DNA of 64,000 nucleotides from an uncultured Prochlorococcus sp. (GTDB lineage: Bacteria; Cyanobacteriota; Cyanobacteriia; PCC-6307; Cyanobiaceae), in contig CACJPB010000002.1 in NCBI GenBank assembly GCA_902595175.1, positions 62,001 to 126,000 on the forward strand, read 5' to 3'. Position numbers and translations under genes: made by a program. Below, piece after piece: positions 19,164-29,126 of the stretch; within the stretch, counting starts at the first letter, position 1, and every line of letters starts with the position of its first letter. Under the pieces are notes generated by a model. The model was not told the origin of the DNA, did no database searches, and saw nothing but the letters and a program-made list of their open reading frames with translations.

Positions 19164-19385
19164 ATGAAATTCATTTCTGAAAATCAAATAAGTGAGGAAC
19201 TAGTAAATTCTTTTGACGAAGAAATGACCTTTGAGCTTGCTGAAAGACTAGAAGAAGATAACTATAATACTCCATTTGATGGTTTAAAAGACTGGCACTT
19301 ACTGAGGGCTCTCGCAATCAATAGACCTGAATTAACAACTAATTATATCCATCTTCTCGATCAGGAACCTTTCGATGAAAACTAA
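19164..19385 (+). CDS. DUF2555 family protein
   Basis: A 73-residue acidic protein from ATG 19164 (MKFISENQISEEL). It contains FELAERLEEDNYNTPFDGLK and DWHLLRALAINRPEL, which I recognise as the cyanobacterial DUF2555 pattern; the function is unknown. An earlier ATG at 19149 is possible. Its end overlaps the coaBC start by 11 bases, suggesting translational coupling. Confidence 0.85.
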   Translation: MKFISENQISEELVNSFDEEMTFELAERLEEDNYNTPFDGLKDWHLLRALAINRPELTTNYIHLLDQEPFDEN

Positions 19386-20631
19386 GAGTAAGTGCTCCAA
19401 AATAAAGGTTCTTTTATTAATAACTGGGAGTATTGCAGCTGTAAGAATTCCATTATTAGTAAGCCAATTAGCGAAAGAAAATTATGAAATAAGATGCGTT
19501 TTATCAAAAAATGCAGAAAAATTAATAAAGCCGCTTTCTCTTTCTATTTTAAGTAGAAACCCGTGCATTTTAGAAAATGATCAATGGTCTGATGGTCAAT
19601 CAACACCACTTCACATAGCACTAAGTAATTGGGCTGATATTTTAATCATCGCCCCTTTAACAGCGACAACATTAGCAAAATGGGTAACTGGAAATGCAGA
19701 GGGATTGATCCCAAGCATCTTAATAGCAAATATAAAGCCAATTATTGTTGCACCAGCAATGAATACACAAATGTGGCTAAACAAAGCTGTTCAAAAAAAT
19801 TATGAGAATTTACAAAATTACGAAAATGTTTTGTCTTTGCAGCCAAGTGAAGGCCTCTTAGCATGTGATGCTATTGGCGTTGGTAAGATACCTCCTAATG
19901 ATCTAATCCAATTAGCTCTTGAATTTATAGCTTCACTTAAACAAAATAAATATCGCAAAGATTTACTTAATAAAGAAATTTTAATAACTGGAGGGTGTAC
20001 CTCAGAGAAAATTGACGCGGCAAGACACATTACTAACAAAAGTTCTGGAGCTATGGGCCTACTTCTTTCTCAAGTAGCGAGGTTCAGGGGAGCACAAGTA
20101 AAGTATGTTCATGGTCCTCTGAAAATCGATAAGAATCTTACTGATGGAATAAAAAGATATGAAATTGAAACTAGTGTTGATTTAATTAGGGCACTTAATA
20201 ATGAAATATCAAATTGCGATTATTTTTTCATGAATGCAGCAGTTTCTGATTTCAAAATAACCTCTGATACTTCAACCAAAATTCCAAAAAATCAGATTAA
20301 TGCTCATTTGAATCATAACTTTGAGCTAGTACCAGATATTTTAAAAACAATTAGTAAATCAAAAAAAGATAACCAAGTTTTTGTAGGCTTTTGTGCTTTT
20401 ACAGGATCTATCGAAGAAGCACGAATGACAATTAAAGAAAAGATTATCCAAAAGGGTTGCGATTATCTATTCGCAAATCCAATTGATCTTGAAGGCCAAG
20501 GATTTGGCTTTTTAGCACAAAATGAAGGTTGGTTATTCGATACTAATAATATGGAACACTACATTAACAAAACATCAAAAATTGATTTAGCAAATAAATT
20601 AATAACCCAAATTATTTCATTAAAAAAATAA
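19375..20631 (+). CDS. coaBC: Phosphopantothenoylcysteine decarboxylase/synthetase (CoaBC)
   Basis: A 418-residue bifunctional coenzyme A enzyme. The N-terminal flavoprotein half has LLLITGSIAAVRIP, a catalytic His region STPLHIALS and the PAMNTQMW motif near residues 125-132. The C-terminal synthetase half has ITGGCTSEKIDAARHITN, NAAVSDF and KIPKNQ. Length and domain order are typical. The start overlaps the DUF2555 gene. Confidence 0.96.
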   Translation: MKTKSKCSKIKVLLLITGSIAAVRIPLLVSQLAKENYEIRCVLSKNAEKLIKPLSLSILSRNPCILENDQWSDGQSTPLHIALSNWADILIIAPLTATTLAKWVTGNAEGLIPSILIANIKPIIVAPAMNTQMWLNKAVQKNYENLQNYENVLSLQPSEGLLACDAIGVGKIPPNDLIQLALEFIASLKQNKYRKDLLNKEILITGGCTSEKIDAARHITNKSSGAMGLLLSQVARFRGAQVKYVHGPLKIDKNLTDGIKRYEIETSVDLIRALNNEISNCDYFFMNAAVSDFKITSDTSTKIPKNQINAHLNHNFELVPDILKTISKSKKDNQVFVGFCAFTGSIEEARMTIKEKIIQKGCDYLFANPIDLEGQGFGFLAQNEGWLFDTNNMEHYINKTSKIDLANKLITQIISLKK

Positions 20632-20848
20632 AAAAATTTTTTTTAATTTGTATTTTTTTGTAATCTTAATCATTAAAAATAATGTGATAGCTTAAAATAA
20701 TTCCAGTTTTTTAAAATCTAAAAAGCTACGGGTTGTTTCGAGGATTTAATAGTCCTATCTTTTATGGTCCTTTCCCTTGTAATATCCGTACTGAACTTAT
20801 TAGATGACCTTTAATCTATCGTCACAGAACTTTACTGCAACTTTAATT

Positions 20849-21643
20849 ATGAGAATTCGTTCTTTCTTAGCTTTTGTTATTTCAATTTGTATAACTTTTG
20901 CTTTTGTACCTTTTAAAACATTTGCTTTTTCTGAAAGGGGAAATGCACAATTCACTGATGTTGTTAACACAGGAAAAGCTAATGATTGCCCTACATTAGA
21001 TTCATCTCTTGTTGGATCTATATCTCTAGGCAATGGAGATAGCCTTAAAGGGATATGCATGCATCCAACAGAAGTTTATGTAAAAGTGCCTGGGACAAAA
21101 CGAAAAGCTGCAGAATTTGTTTCTACAAAAATCATTAGTCCTAGAAATAACACCACAGTTACAGAAGTTTATGGAGATATAGACTCAGGAACTTTCACTG
21201 AAAAGGGTGGTATTGATTTTCAACTTATTACTGTATTAACTCCTGGTGGTTTAGAGGTGCCATTTGCATTCTCAGCAAAAGATCTTACAGCTGATTTACC
21301 TTCATCAATTGAGCCAGGCACTGAGGTTAGTGGTTCAACATTTACACCTAATTACAGAACTGGTGACTTTCTAGATCCTAAGGCAAGAGCTAAAAATACT
21401 GGTGTTGAATATGCTCAAGGTTTAGTTGCATTAGGAGGCGATGACGAAGAACTTGCAAAAGAAAATATTAAAGTTGATGTAAACGGTACTGGCGTTATTA
21501 CTCTTTCAATCAACAATGTAGATTCTGACACAGACGAATTCGCTGGTACTTTTGAAGCAATCCAACCTTCAGATACAGATATGGGTTCAAAGGATCCACT
21601 TGATGTAAAAATAATTGGGGAGCTTTACGGAAGAAAGGCATAA
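20849..21643 (+). CDS. psbO: Photosystem II manganese-stabilising protein PsbO
   Basis: The extrinsic lumenal subunit that protects the Mn4CaO5 cluster. I prefer the ATG at 20849 (MRIRSFLAFVISI): a basic residue pair, a hydrophobic core and cleavage near TFAF|SERG make a good signal peptide. The ATG at 20804 would add 15 residues. The conserved disulfide cysteines appear in NDCPTLD and KGICMHP. The gene ends in a strong terminator. The leader is long (over 150 bases from coaBC), typical of a highly expressed gene. Confidence 0.97.
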   Translation: MRIRSFLAFVISICITFAFVPFKTFAFSERGNAQFTDVVNTGKANDCPTLDSSLVGSISLGNGDSLKGICMHPTEVYVKVPGTKRKAAEFVSTKIISPRNNTTVTEVYGDIDSGTFTEKGGIDFQLITVLTPGGLEVPFAFSAKDLTADLPSSIEPGTEVSGSTFTPNYRTGDFLDPKARAKNTGVEYAQGLVALGGDDEELAKENIKVDVNGTGVITLSINNVDSDTDEFAGTFEAIQPSDTDMGSKDPLDVKIIGELYGRKA

Positions 21644-21660
21644 ATCCTACTTAAGAGAAA

Positions 21661-21686
21661 AAGGGGGTTAAACCCCTTTTTTTTTT
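21661..21686 (+). terminator. Strong Rho-independent terminator after psbO
   Basis: AAGGGG (21661-21666), loop of 6, CCCCTT (21673-21678), then a T run to about 21686. It lies 17 bases after the psbO stop and 25 bases before sat. It is GC-rich in an AT-rich genome, so the call is confident. Confidence 0.92.
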
Positions 21687-21711
21687 CAAAATTTTTCTTT
21701 ATCAATTAAAA

Positions 21712-22887
21712 ATGGAATTACAACAAAAAACTAAAACAGATAATAATGGACTAATACCGCCTTATGGAGGGGAACTAAAAAATTTAATTATCAAAAATGA
21801 AAACCTTAAAAATGATCTTATCTCTAAAGCTACTTATGAGTTTGAATGCAGCGAGAGAAATGCATGCGACGTAGAACTTTTGATGGTTGGAGCTTTTTCT
21901 CCATTGGAAGGATTTATGGATGAAAATAACTACAATTCGGTAATTAAAAATTATAGAAATACAAATGGGTTGCTTTTTGGCTTGCCTATAGTATTTGATT
22001 CAAATAATGAAAAAGTAAAAGCTGGAGAAACAATATTACTTACTTATAAAAAACAAAAAATAGCAGTTTTAAAAGTTAGCTCTAAATGGGAGCCTGACAA
22101 ATCCTTAGAAGCTGAACTTTGTTATGGTACTAATTCTTTAGATCATCCTGCTGTTAAGATGATTTTTAACGAGAGAGGAAGATTTTATATAGGAGGAAGA
22201 GTTTATGGTTTCGAACTGCCAATTAGAGAATTCCCCTGCAAAACCCCAGAAGAAGTTAGATCAACACTTCCATCAAATCATGATGTAGTTGCATTTCAAT
22301 GCAGAAATCCAATACATAGAGCACATTATGAATTATTTACTAACGCCTTACTCTCAGATAATGTCTCCTCTAACTCAGTTGTTTTAGTTCATCCAACTTG
22401 TGGTCCAACTCAACAAGATGACATACCAGGGAAAGTTAGATATTTAACTTATAAAGAATTAGAAGAGGAAATATCTGATGAAAGAATAAAATGGGCTTTT
22501 TTACCTTATTCAATGCATATGGCAGGGCCAAGAGAAGCTCTTCAACACATGATAATAAGGAGAAATTATGGCTGCACCCATTTTATTATCGGAAGAGATA
22601 TGGCTGGCTGTAAGTCATCAGCAACTGGTGAAGATTTTTATGGCCCATATGACGCCCAGAATTTTGCCAATAAATGTGCAGACGAATTGATGATGAAGAC
22701 TGTTCCTTCAAAAAATTTAGTTTATACGAAGGAAAAAGGATATATTACAGCTGAAGAAGCTAAAGAATTTAATTATGAAATTATGAAACTTAGTGGTACT
22801 GAATTTAGAAAGAAATTGAGGAATGGCGAACCAATACCTGAATGGTTTGCATTCAAAAGTGTAGTAGATGTTCTAAGACGCTCTTAA
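21712..22887 (+). CDS. sat: ATP sulfurylase (sulfate adenylyltransferase)
   Basis: A 391-residue enzyme activating sulfate to adenosine phosphosulfate, the first step of assimilation. The HxxH-type motif FQCRNPIHRAHYE is near residues 196-208, and the second motif reads GRDMAGCKSS near 298. In many sulfurylases this loop is GRDHAG; here Met replaces His. It follows the psbO terminator closely. Confidence 0.96.
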   Translation: MELQQKTKTDNNGLIPPYGGELKNLIIKNENLKNDLISKATYEFECSERNACDVELLMVGAFSPLEGFMDENNYNSVIKNYRNTNGLLFGLPIVFDSNNEKVKAGETILLTYKKQKIAVLKVSSKWEPDKSLEAELCYGTNSLDHPAVKMIFNERGRFYIGGRVYGFELPIREFPCKTPEEVRSTLPSNHDVVAFQCRNPIHRAHYELFTNALLSDNVSSNSVVLVHPTCGPTQQDDIPGKVRYLTYKELEEEISDERIKWAFLPYSMHMAGPREALQHMIIRRNYGCTHFIIGRDMAGCKSSATGEDFYGPYDAQNFANKCADELMMKTVPSKNLVYTKEKGYITAEEAKEFNYEIMKLSGTEFRKKLRNGEPIPEWFAFKSVVDVLRRS

Positions 22888-22934
22888 TAATGTTTTATTA
22901 TTAGTATTATATAAATATTAAAAAATAATTTATC

Positions 22935-24788
22935 GTGAACAAACGCTGGAGAAACGTAGGACTTTATGTTCTAGCTGTTATTACTGTAATTTTCATTGGT
23001 ACTTCTGTATTTGATAAACCTAGTACAGAAAATGCTACAAAGACCCTAAGATATAGTGATTTTATAGAGGCAGTTCAAGATAAAGAAATCAGTAGAGTAT
23101 TAATATCTCCCGACAATGCAACAGCTCAAGTTGTTGAAAATGATGGAAGTAGATCTGAGGTCAATTTAGCCCCAGACAAAGATTTATTAAAAATCTTAAC
23201 TGAAAATGATGTAGATATTGCTGTAACTCCCACAAAATTATCTAATCCATGGCAACAAGCTGTAAGTAGCTTGATTTTTCCAGTACTTTTGATTGGAGGC
23301 TTATTTTTTCTTTTCAGAAGATCCCAAAGCGGTAATGCTGGAGGTGGCAACCCTGCCATGAGTTTTGGCAAGAGCAAAGCCAGACTGCAAATGGAACCAT
23401 CTACGCAAGTAACCTTTTCAGATGTTGCAGGTGTTGAAGGTGCAAAATTAGAACTCACTGAAGTCGTAGATTTTCTGAAGAGTCCAGATAGGTTTACTGC
23501 AGTAGGAGCCAAAATTCCAAAAGGTGTTCTTCTTGTAGGCCCTCCTGGTACAGGAAAAACATTACTAGCAAAAGCAGTAGCTGGAGAAGCAGGGGTGCCT
23601 TTTTTCTCAATTTCAGGTTCAGAATTTGTAGAGATGTTTGTAGGAGTTGGAGCAAGCAGAGTTAGAGACCTTTTTGAACAAGCTAAAAAGAATGCTCCTT
23701 GCATTGTGTTCATTGATGAAATAGATGCAGTTGGAAGACAAAGGGGTGCTGGTATGGGTGGAGGAAATGATGAAAGAGAACAAACATTAAATCAACTCCT
23801 AACCGAAATGGACGGTTTTGAAGGTAATTCAGGAATAATAATAGTAGCTGCCACAAATAGACCTGATGTCTTAGATTCAGCTTTAATGCGACCAGGAAGA
23901 TTCGATAGACAGGTAACAGTCGATAGGCCAGATTATGCTGGAAGATTACAGATTTTAAATGTTCATGCGAAAGATAAAACTCTTTCAAAAGACGTTGATT
24001 TAGATAAAGTTGCTAGAAGAACACCAGGATTTACTGGTGCAGATTTAGCTAATCTTTTAAATGAAGCTGCAATATTAGCAGCTAGAAAAGATTTAGATAA
24101 AGTAAGTAATGATGAAGTAGGTGATGCCATTGAAAGGGTTATGGCTGGTCCAGAGAAGAAAGATAGAGTCATCAGTAATAAGAAAAAAGAATTAGTTGCA
24201 TATCACGAAGCGGGTCATGCACTCGTTGGAGCATTAATGCCTGATTATGATCCTGTAGCAAAAGTTTCAATAATTCCTAGAGGTCAAGCAGGAGGTTTAA
24301 CCTTCTTTACTCCAAGTGAAGAAAGAATGGAATCTGGTCTTTACTCTCGTTCTTACCTTCAAAATCAAATGGCTGTAGCCCTTGGCGGAAGAGTTGCTGA
24401 AGAAATAGTTTATGGAGAAGAAGAGGTAACAACTGGAGCTTCAAATGATTTGCAACAAGTAGCCAACGTAGCAAGGCAAATGATTACTAAATTTGGAATG
24501 AGTGATAAAATAGGACCAGTCGCTTTAGGTCAATCTCAAGGCGGTATGTTCCTGGGAAGAGATATGAGCTCTACAAGAGATTTTTCTGAAGACACAGCCG
24601 CAACAATTGATGTAGAAGTTTCAGAACTTGTTGATGTTGCCTACAAGAGAGCTACGAAACTTTTATCAGATAACAGAACAGTTCTTGATGAAATGGCTCA
24701 AATGCTAATTGAAAGAGAAACCATAGATACTGAAGATATCCAAGAATTGCTTAACCGCTCAGAAGTTAAAGTCGCAAACTATATCTAG
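22935..24788 (+). CDS. ftsH: ATP-dependent zinc metalloprotease FtsH
   Basis: A 617-residue membrane AAA protease with a GTG start. Two transmembrane helices (about 7-25 and 108-127) flank a lumenal or periplasmic domain. Walker A GPPGTGKT lies near 206, the second region of homology ([12 protein letters not shown]) near 310, and the zinc site HEAGH near 423. Cyanobacterial FtsH complexes degrade photodamaged D1, and psbO and psbA are close by. Which of the several FtsH paralogues this is cannot be told here. Confidence 0.96.
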   Translation: MNKRWRNVGLYVLAVITVIFIGTSVFDKPSTENATKTLRYSDFIEAVQDKEISRVLISPDNATAQVVENDGSRSEVNLAPDKDLLKILTENDVDIAVTPTKLSNPWQQAVSSLIFPVLLIGGLFFLFRRSQSGNAGGGNPAMSFGKSKARLQMEPSTQVTFSDVAGVEGAKLELTEVVDFLKSPDRFTAVGAKIPKGVLLVGPPGTGKTLLAKAVAGEAGVPFFSISGSEFVEMFVGVGASRVRDLFEQAKKNAPCIVFIDEIDAVGRQRGAGMGGGNDEREQTLNQLLTEMDGFEGNSGIIIVAATNRPDVLDSALMRPGRFDRQVTVDRPDYAGRLQILNVHAKDKTLSKDVDLDKVARRTPGFTGADLANLLNEAAILAARKDLDKVSNDEVGDAIERVMAGPEKKDRVISNKKKELVAYHEAGHALVGALMPDYDPVAKVSIIPRGQAGGLTFFTPSEERMESGLYSRSYLQNQMAVALGGRVAEEIVYGEEEVTTGASNDLQQVANVARQMITKFGMSDKIGPVALGQSQGGMFLGRDMSSTRDFSEDTAATIDVEVSELVDVAYKRATKLLSDNRTVLDEMAQMLIERETIDTEDIQELLNRSEVKVANYI

Positions 24789-24811
24789 GCCCAAAAGTTT
24801 AAATTTTTTTA

Positions 24812-25438
24812 ATGAATAATAAAGAAGATTCTTTTTCGGAGTTCCTGAAAACAGAGTCTTTTTTTTTACTTATAAAACCTGAAAATAATATTTACTCAAA
24901 TACCTCCATAAGAAATTCATTTTTTGAAGAATTAGAATGCTTAGTAAAATTAGGATTAAAGAATATTGAAATAAGTTGGTCTAACAACGAAAAATGGTTC
25001 GATTTTGTACACGATATCAAAATTAAATATCCAAGAATTAATTTAGGCTCTGCCTCCATAGTTAATAAGAAATCTTTAGAAGATTCTTTAAAAATTGGAT
25101 TAAATTTTTCGATGATGAAATTTTGGGATAAAGATCTTTTCAATTATGCGCAGTCAAAAAATTATTTATTAATTCCTGGAATTAATAATTTAAAAGATCT
25201 TAAAGAGGCTATAGATTTAAGTTGCAATATTATCAAAATTTATCCAATAAAAAGTAAAGATAGTTCGATAGATATACTGAACTATAAAAATATTGATTTC
25301 ATTGCTGCTGGAGGACTATCAATCAATGATTCAAAAACTTATAAATCTTTAGGGTATAAAGCAATCGTGATTGGAAATAAAGGTATTATTAAAAAAAAAT
25401 TTGATCCAAAAATATATGAATGGCTTAAAAATAATTAA
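24812..25438 (+). CDS. eda: KDPG/KHG aldolase-like protein
   Basis: A 208-residue class I aldolase-type TIM barrel. The general-base Glu (KNIEISW, about residue 50), PGINNLKDLKEA, the Schiff-base Lys in IIKIYPIK and GGLSINDSK align with 2-keto-3-deoxy-6-phosphogluconate aldolase. The GAGTV loop is changed to GSASIV, and the sequence is divergent and Lys/Asn-rich, so substrate specificity is not certain. In Prochlorococcus an Entner-Doudoroff route has been proposed. It follows ftsH by 23 bases. Confidence 0.75.
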   Translation: MNNKEDSFSEFLKTESFFLLIKPENNIYSNTSIRNSFFEELECLVKLGLKNIEISWSNNEKWFDFVHDIKIKYPRINLGSASIVNKKSLEDSLKIGLNFSMMKFWDKDLFNYAQSKNYLLIPGINNLKDLKEAIDLSCNIIKIYPIKSKDSSIDILNYKNIDFIAAGGLSINDSKTYKSLGYKAIVIGNKGIIKKKFDPKIYEWLKNN

Positions 25439-25471
25439 ATCAAAGATAAATATAATTTTTTAACAACACTA

Positions 25472-26569
25472 CTAATTATCGATTAAGCCACATTGAGCTT
25501 GATTCAGTAGTAAATGATCAGCAAGTACTAAAGCCACCATAGCATCAACCATAGGAACTGCTCTTGGTAGAACGCATGGATCATGTCTCCCTTTTGCTTT
25601 CATCAAAACTTCTTTTCCTTCAGCATTTACTGTTTTCTGTTCTTTCCCGATAGTTGCTGTAGGTTTAAAAGCTATCTTCATCTCAATATTTTCGCCATTA
25701 CTTATTCCGCCCTGAATACCTCCAGAATTGTTAGATATAGTCCTTAACTTCCTAATATCATCAGATTTAATGAAGGCATCATTATGTTCGCTTCCTTTTA
25801 AATATGTGCCAGAGAAACCTGAACCTATTTCAAAGCCTTTCGTAGCAGGCAAAGACATCAAAGCCTTTGCTAAATCAGCTTCTAATTTATCAAAAACAGG
25901 CATCCCAAGACCAGAGGGGACATTTCTTACTAGACATTCAATAACACCGCCGCAAGAATCTCCTTGACGCTTTAATTCCTTAATTCTCTCGATCATTTCT
26001 GTTGATACCTTTTCATCAGGACATCTAACAATATTAGAATCTATTTTTTTGAGAGAAATCTCCTCTTTATTTATATCAGAATCAATATTATGTATACGCT
26101 TTACCCAAGATAGTATTTCAGTGTTACAGAAGGTTTTTAATAATTGTTTGGCTACAGCACCTGCAGCTACTCTCCCAATTGTTTCTCTAGCAGAGGCTCT
26201 TCCACCGCCAGAACTTGCCTGAATTCCATATTTCAGATGATATGTACCATCTGCATGAGAAGGTCTAAATATCTGCTCCAAATTATTATAATCACCTGGT
26301 CTTTGATCCTTATTTCTTACCAACATTGCTATTGGAGTTCCAAGTGTTAACCCTTCCTTTATTCCACTTAATATTTCAATTTTATCTTCTTCATTTCTGG
26401 GTGTTGTAATGTCACTTTGGCCAGGTCTGCGCCTATCTAATTCATTTTGTATCAAATTTATATCTATTTTTAACTTAGGTGGACATCCATCAAGAATAAC
26501 TCCTACCGCACCGCCATGTGATTCTCCAAAAGTACTAACACGAAAAATTTTTCCAAAACTACTACTCAT
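25472..26569 (-). CDS. aroC: Chorismate synthase
   Basis: A 365-residue FMN-dependent enzyme giving chorismate for aromatic amino acids and quinones. The ATG at 26569 ([20 protein letters not shown]) matches family N-termini. The frame extends to an ATG at 26605 that adds a non-conserved AT-rich leader. Signatures are [29 protein letters not shown] and [14 protein letters not shown]. It converges with the aldolase-like gene. Confidence 0.97.
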   Translation of the reverse strand: MSSSFGKIFRVSTFGESHGGAVGVILDGCPPKLKIDINLIQNELDRRRPGQSDITTPRNEEDKIEILSGIKEGLTLGTPIAMLVRNKDQRPGDYNNLEQIFRPSHADGTYHLKYGIQASSGGGRASARETIGRVAAGAVAKQLLKTFCNTEILSWVKRIHNIDSDINKEEISLKKIDSNIVRCPDEKVSTEMIERIKELKRQGDSCGGVIECLVRNVPSGLGMPVFDKLEADLAKALMSLPATKGFEIGSGFSGTYLKGSEHNDAFIKSDDIRKLRTISNNSGGIQGGISNGENIEMKIAFKPTATIGKEQKTVNAEGKEVLMKAKGRHDPCVLPRAVPMVDAMVALVLADHLLLNQAQCGLIDN

Positions 26570-26631
26570 AGAAATATCAAATGTTTTATATTTATATATA
26601 AACATTATATGAAACCAATTGAAAATTAAAC

Positions 26632-26659
26632 AAAAAAAAAGCCCCCAAAAAGGGGGCTT
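26632..26659 (-). terminator. Strong Rho-independent terminator of psbA
   Basis: On the minus strand an 8-bp stem, AAGCCCCC/GGGGGCTT (26639-26646 with 26652-26659), is followed by nine or more T. It lies 22 bases beyond the psbA stop. A GC-rich stem and uninterrupted U-tract make this the clearest terminator in the window. Confidence 0.95.
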
Positions 26660-26680
26660 GTAAGTTTAAGAACTTTAAGC

Positions 26681-27763
26681 TTAACCGATAGCTGGAGCTG
26701 AAAGAGCTACTGTTGTAGACTCAGCTGCTGCTAGATCAAGTGGGAAGTTGTGAGCGTTACGCTCGTGCATTACTTCCATACCTAGGTTAGCTCTGTTAAG
26801 AACGTCACCCCATGTAGGAACAATCTTACCGTTTGCATCAACAACTGACTGGTTGAAGTTGAAACCGTTAAGGTTGAATGCCATTGTGCAGATACCCATT
26901 GAAGTTAACCATACACAAACAACTGGGAATACAGCTAGGAAGAAGTGAAGACTTCTGCTGTTGTTGAAACTTGCATATTGGAAGATCAAACGACCGAAGT
27001 AGCCATGAGCTGCAACGATATTGTATGTTTCTTCTTCTTGTCCGAACTTGTAACCGTAGTTCTGAGATTCTGTCTCAGTTGTTTCTCTGATTAGAGATGA
27101 AGTAACAAGTGAACCGTGCATAGCTGAGAATAAAGATCCTCCGAACATACCAGCAACACCAGCCATGTGGAATGGGTGCATAAGAATGTTGTGCTCTGCC
27201 TGGAAAACAAACATGAAGTTGAATGTTCCAGAGATACCTAGAGGCATTCCGTCAGAGAATGAACCTTGACCGAATGGATATACAAGAAATACTGCGAAAG
27301 CTGCTGAAACTGGTGCAGAGTATGCAACACAGATCCAAGGACGCATACCTAAACGGTATGAAAGCTCCCACTGTCTTCCCATGTATGCTGAGATACCAAT
27401 TAGGAAGTGGAAAATTACAAGCTGGTAAGGACCACCGTTGTATAACCACTCATCTACAGTAGCTGCTTCCCAAATTGGGTAGAAGTGTAGACCAATAGCG
27501 TTAGATGAAGGAACAACTGCACCTGAGATGATGTTGTTTCCATATAGGAATGAACCAGCAACTGGCTCTCTAATTCCGTCGATGTCTACTGGTGGTGCTG
27601 CGATGAATGCAACGATGAAGCAAGCCGCTGCTGTAAGAAGGCATGGAATCATTAAGACGCCGAACCAACCAACATAAATTCTGTTGTTAGTTGATGTTAC
27701 CCACTCACAAAACTGTGGCCAACCTTTTAACAGCGAAGAACGCTGCTGCTGAATAGTTGTCAT
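26681..27763 (-). CDS. psbA: Photosystem II reaction centre D1 protein
   Basis: The 360-residue D1 subunit that binds the reaction-centre chlorophylls, the Mn cluster and QB. Codons are visibly more GC-rich and optimised than in neighbouring genes, typical of very high expression. Five membrane helices and conserved blocks are present ([48 protein letters not shown]). The residue equivalent to position 130 is Gln (Gln131 here), as in the low-light D1:1 form. Relative to Synechocystis the C-terminal region lacks a few residues around ANLGMEV. The C-terminal extension after DLA is processed. Confidence 0.99.
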   Translation of the reverse strand: MTTIQQQRSSLLKGWPQFCEWVTSTNNRIYVGWFGVLMIPCLLTAAACFIVAFIAAPPVDIDGIREPVAGSFLYGNNIISGAVVPSSNAIGLHFYPIWEAATVDEWLYNGGPYQLVIFHFLIGISAYMGRQWELSYRLGMRPWICVAYSAPVSAAFAVFLVYPFGQGSFSDGMPLGISGTFNFMFVFQAEHNILMHPFHMAGVAGMFGGSLFSAMHGSLVTSSLIRETTETESQNYGYKFGQEEETYNIVAAHGYFGRLIFQYASFNNSRSLHFFLAVFPVVCVWLTSMGICTMAFNLNGFNFNQSVVDANGKIVPTWGDVLNRANLGMEVMHERNAHNFPLDLAAAESTTVALSAPAIG

Positions 27764-27778
27764 GAGTTCGTAAAGTAT

Positions 27779-27837
27779 GTCTCTAAAGTGAGACGTGTAA
27801 ATAAAAACGGAATAAAATTTCCGCTTCGAAGATTTTA
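27779..27837 (-). promoter_or_regulatory. psbA promoter element and 5' leader with two small hairpins
   Basis: On the minus strand a TAAAAT -10-like box (27837-27832) precedes a leader of about 60 bases. The leader holds two inverted repeats: CGGAA/TTCCG (27808-27823) and GTCTC/GAGAC (27779-27794, loop of six). The second hairpin ends about 15 bases before the ATG. psbA leaders are known sites of mRNA-stability and translational control. The promoter position is inferred. Confidence 0.45.
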
Positions 27838-27952
27838 GACCAAAATCGCTAAAAATGTGTAAATTTTTTTTCTTAAAGTAAACTTATTTTTTGGAAAACA
27901 GGAAAAAAGAACTTCCATGTCTTAAGATTTTCTTTATTATTGAGGATTCAAC

Positions 27953-28081
27953 TTGGTAATAATCGAATGGCTTCTCAACGGAAAAAGATCCAGAGAGATA
28001 GTTTCCTTAAGAGAGGCTAAGCATAGAAGACTGCAATTAGAGGCTTTTGGAGCTGTTATTTATTGGAGTGAAAGAATTTAG
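27953..28081 (+). CDS. 42-residue conserved-looking small protein divergent from psbA
   Basis: TTG at 27953 to TAG at 28079-28081, preceded by a good ribosome site (TGAGGA at 27941-27946, 7 bases upstream). The product reads VIIEWLLNGKRSREIVSL, then a basic helix (REAKHRRLQLEAFG) and AVIYWSER. Strong SD, an amphipathic charged helix and no low complexity argue for a real gene. I recall similar unannotated small ORFs in marine picocyanobacteria but no function. It is divergent from psbA, 190 bases away. Confidence 0.7.
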   Translation: MVIIEWLLNGKRSREIVSLREAKHRRLQLEAFGAVIYWSERI

Positions 28082-28197
28082 GTTTTTAAGGTTTTAAAAT
28101 TAGAAAAAAAATAAAAATATTAAATATTAAATAAACTTATCTATAAAATAAAAAATCCTTATTAGTTTTAAACGACTTATTGTTCTGGTTTCTTAAT

Positions 28198-29103
28198 TTA
28201 AAAACTTTCAAACTCTTGAACCCATTGTTTTTTAGAACAAATCACTTCTTTTTTTGTGTAGCTCATGGCAATTTTTTTTTCCTTATAAGCAACTTCTCCA
28301 ATAAAAACAGGCCAAATCGATTGGTCCCGTTCATATTTGTGGGTTATTCCTTTTCTATCCAGAAATAATGGATCTCCTTTTTTAATTATTTTCCAATCTT
28401 GATTTATTCTCTCAGGATGAATTATGCCATCAATATCTCCCTTTTCATCTCTTGGATAATCTATACTCCCTTGATGAACGTGAACCAATAACTCCTTTGG
28501 AAGTTCTATAAGTTTATTTTTTAATTTATCTATCTCTTCCCTTAGGGAGCTAATTATTAGAGAGAATCTATTTATAATGTTTTGATCATAAAAATTTTGT
28601 GCGACAGCTCCTATTTCAATAACTAAACCACATGGCCAAGCTTCTACAAGAAAGCCTGTTTGGGCTTTGTCTTTTTCATGCAAATAAATAGGCAATCCAA
28701 ATTTGTTCTGCAATAATGCAGCTAAACAAAAATCTTTGGGCCTCCTCCCATACATAACAATGCTTGTTCCCATATTTGCAGTAGTAGTGTGCAAATCGAT
28801 TGCAATTTGACAGGGTCTAGATCCGTCAATTCCAAATTCATCTACTAAAAAATTGGCTCTTTTAGTTTCATAAAAGCTATTCTTGTGTTGATCAAAATTC
28901 TCACTTTCTTTAAAAGATCTATTTAAATCTACATCTATATATCTGCAACCTTTTTCATAGGCAGCAGGATTACCTATTATGTACTCATAATCAATACCAT
29001 TATTTAAACTATTTTCCTTTCTATTAAATTGCTTAACAGCCCAAACAGGATTAATTTCATTCCCATGAGTGCCTGAAACGATAAGTATTCTTTGAATGGT
29101 CAT
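28198..29103 (-). CDS. Aspartoacylase-like zinc carboxypeptidase (AspA/AstE family)
   Basis: A 301-residue metallohydrolase. Zinc ligands are visible as GTHGNE (His13 and Glu16) and LHTTT (His105); YIDVDLNRSF (55-64) binds substrate carboxylate, and the catalytic Glu is in VIEIGAVAQ (about Glu163). This is the aspartoacylase branch, which deacylates N-acyl-aspartate, but the physiological substrate in cyanobacteria is not established. It stands near psbA in Prochlorococcus and is divergent from the GST gene. Confidence 0.85.
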   Translation of the reverse strand: MTIQRILIVSGTHGNEINPVWAVKQFNRKENSLNNGIDYEYIIGNPAAYEKGCRYIDVDLNRSFKESENFDQHKNSFYETKRANFLVDEFGIDGSRPCQIAIDLHTTTANMGTSIVMYGRRPKDFCLAALLQNKFGLPIYLHEKDKAQTGFLVEAWPCGLVIEIGAVAQNFYDQNIINRFSLIISSLREEIDKLKNKLIELPKELLVHVHQGSIDYPRDEKGDIDGIIHPERINQDWKIIKKGDPLFLDRKGITHKYERDQSIWPVFIGEVAYKEKKIAMSYTKKEVICSKKQWVQEFESF

Positions 29104-29126
29104 TTTTTCTTTAAAAATAAAATTTT

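Noticed and set aside
23126..23713. 195-residue ORF antisense to ftsH
   Set aside because: It is a shadow of the conserved ftsH AAA domain in the complementary frame, with no ribosome site or recognisable family.
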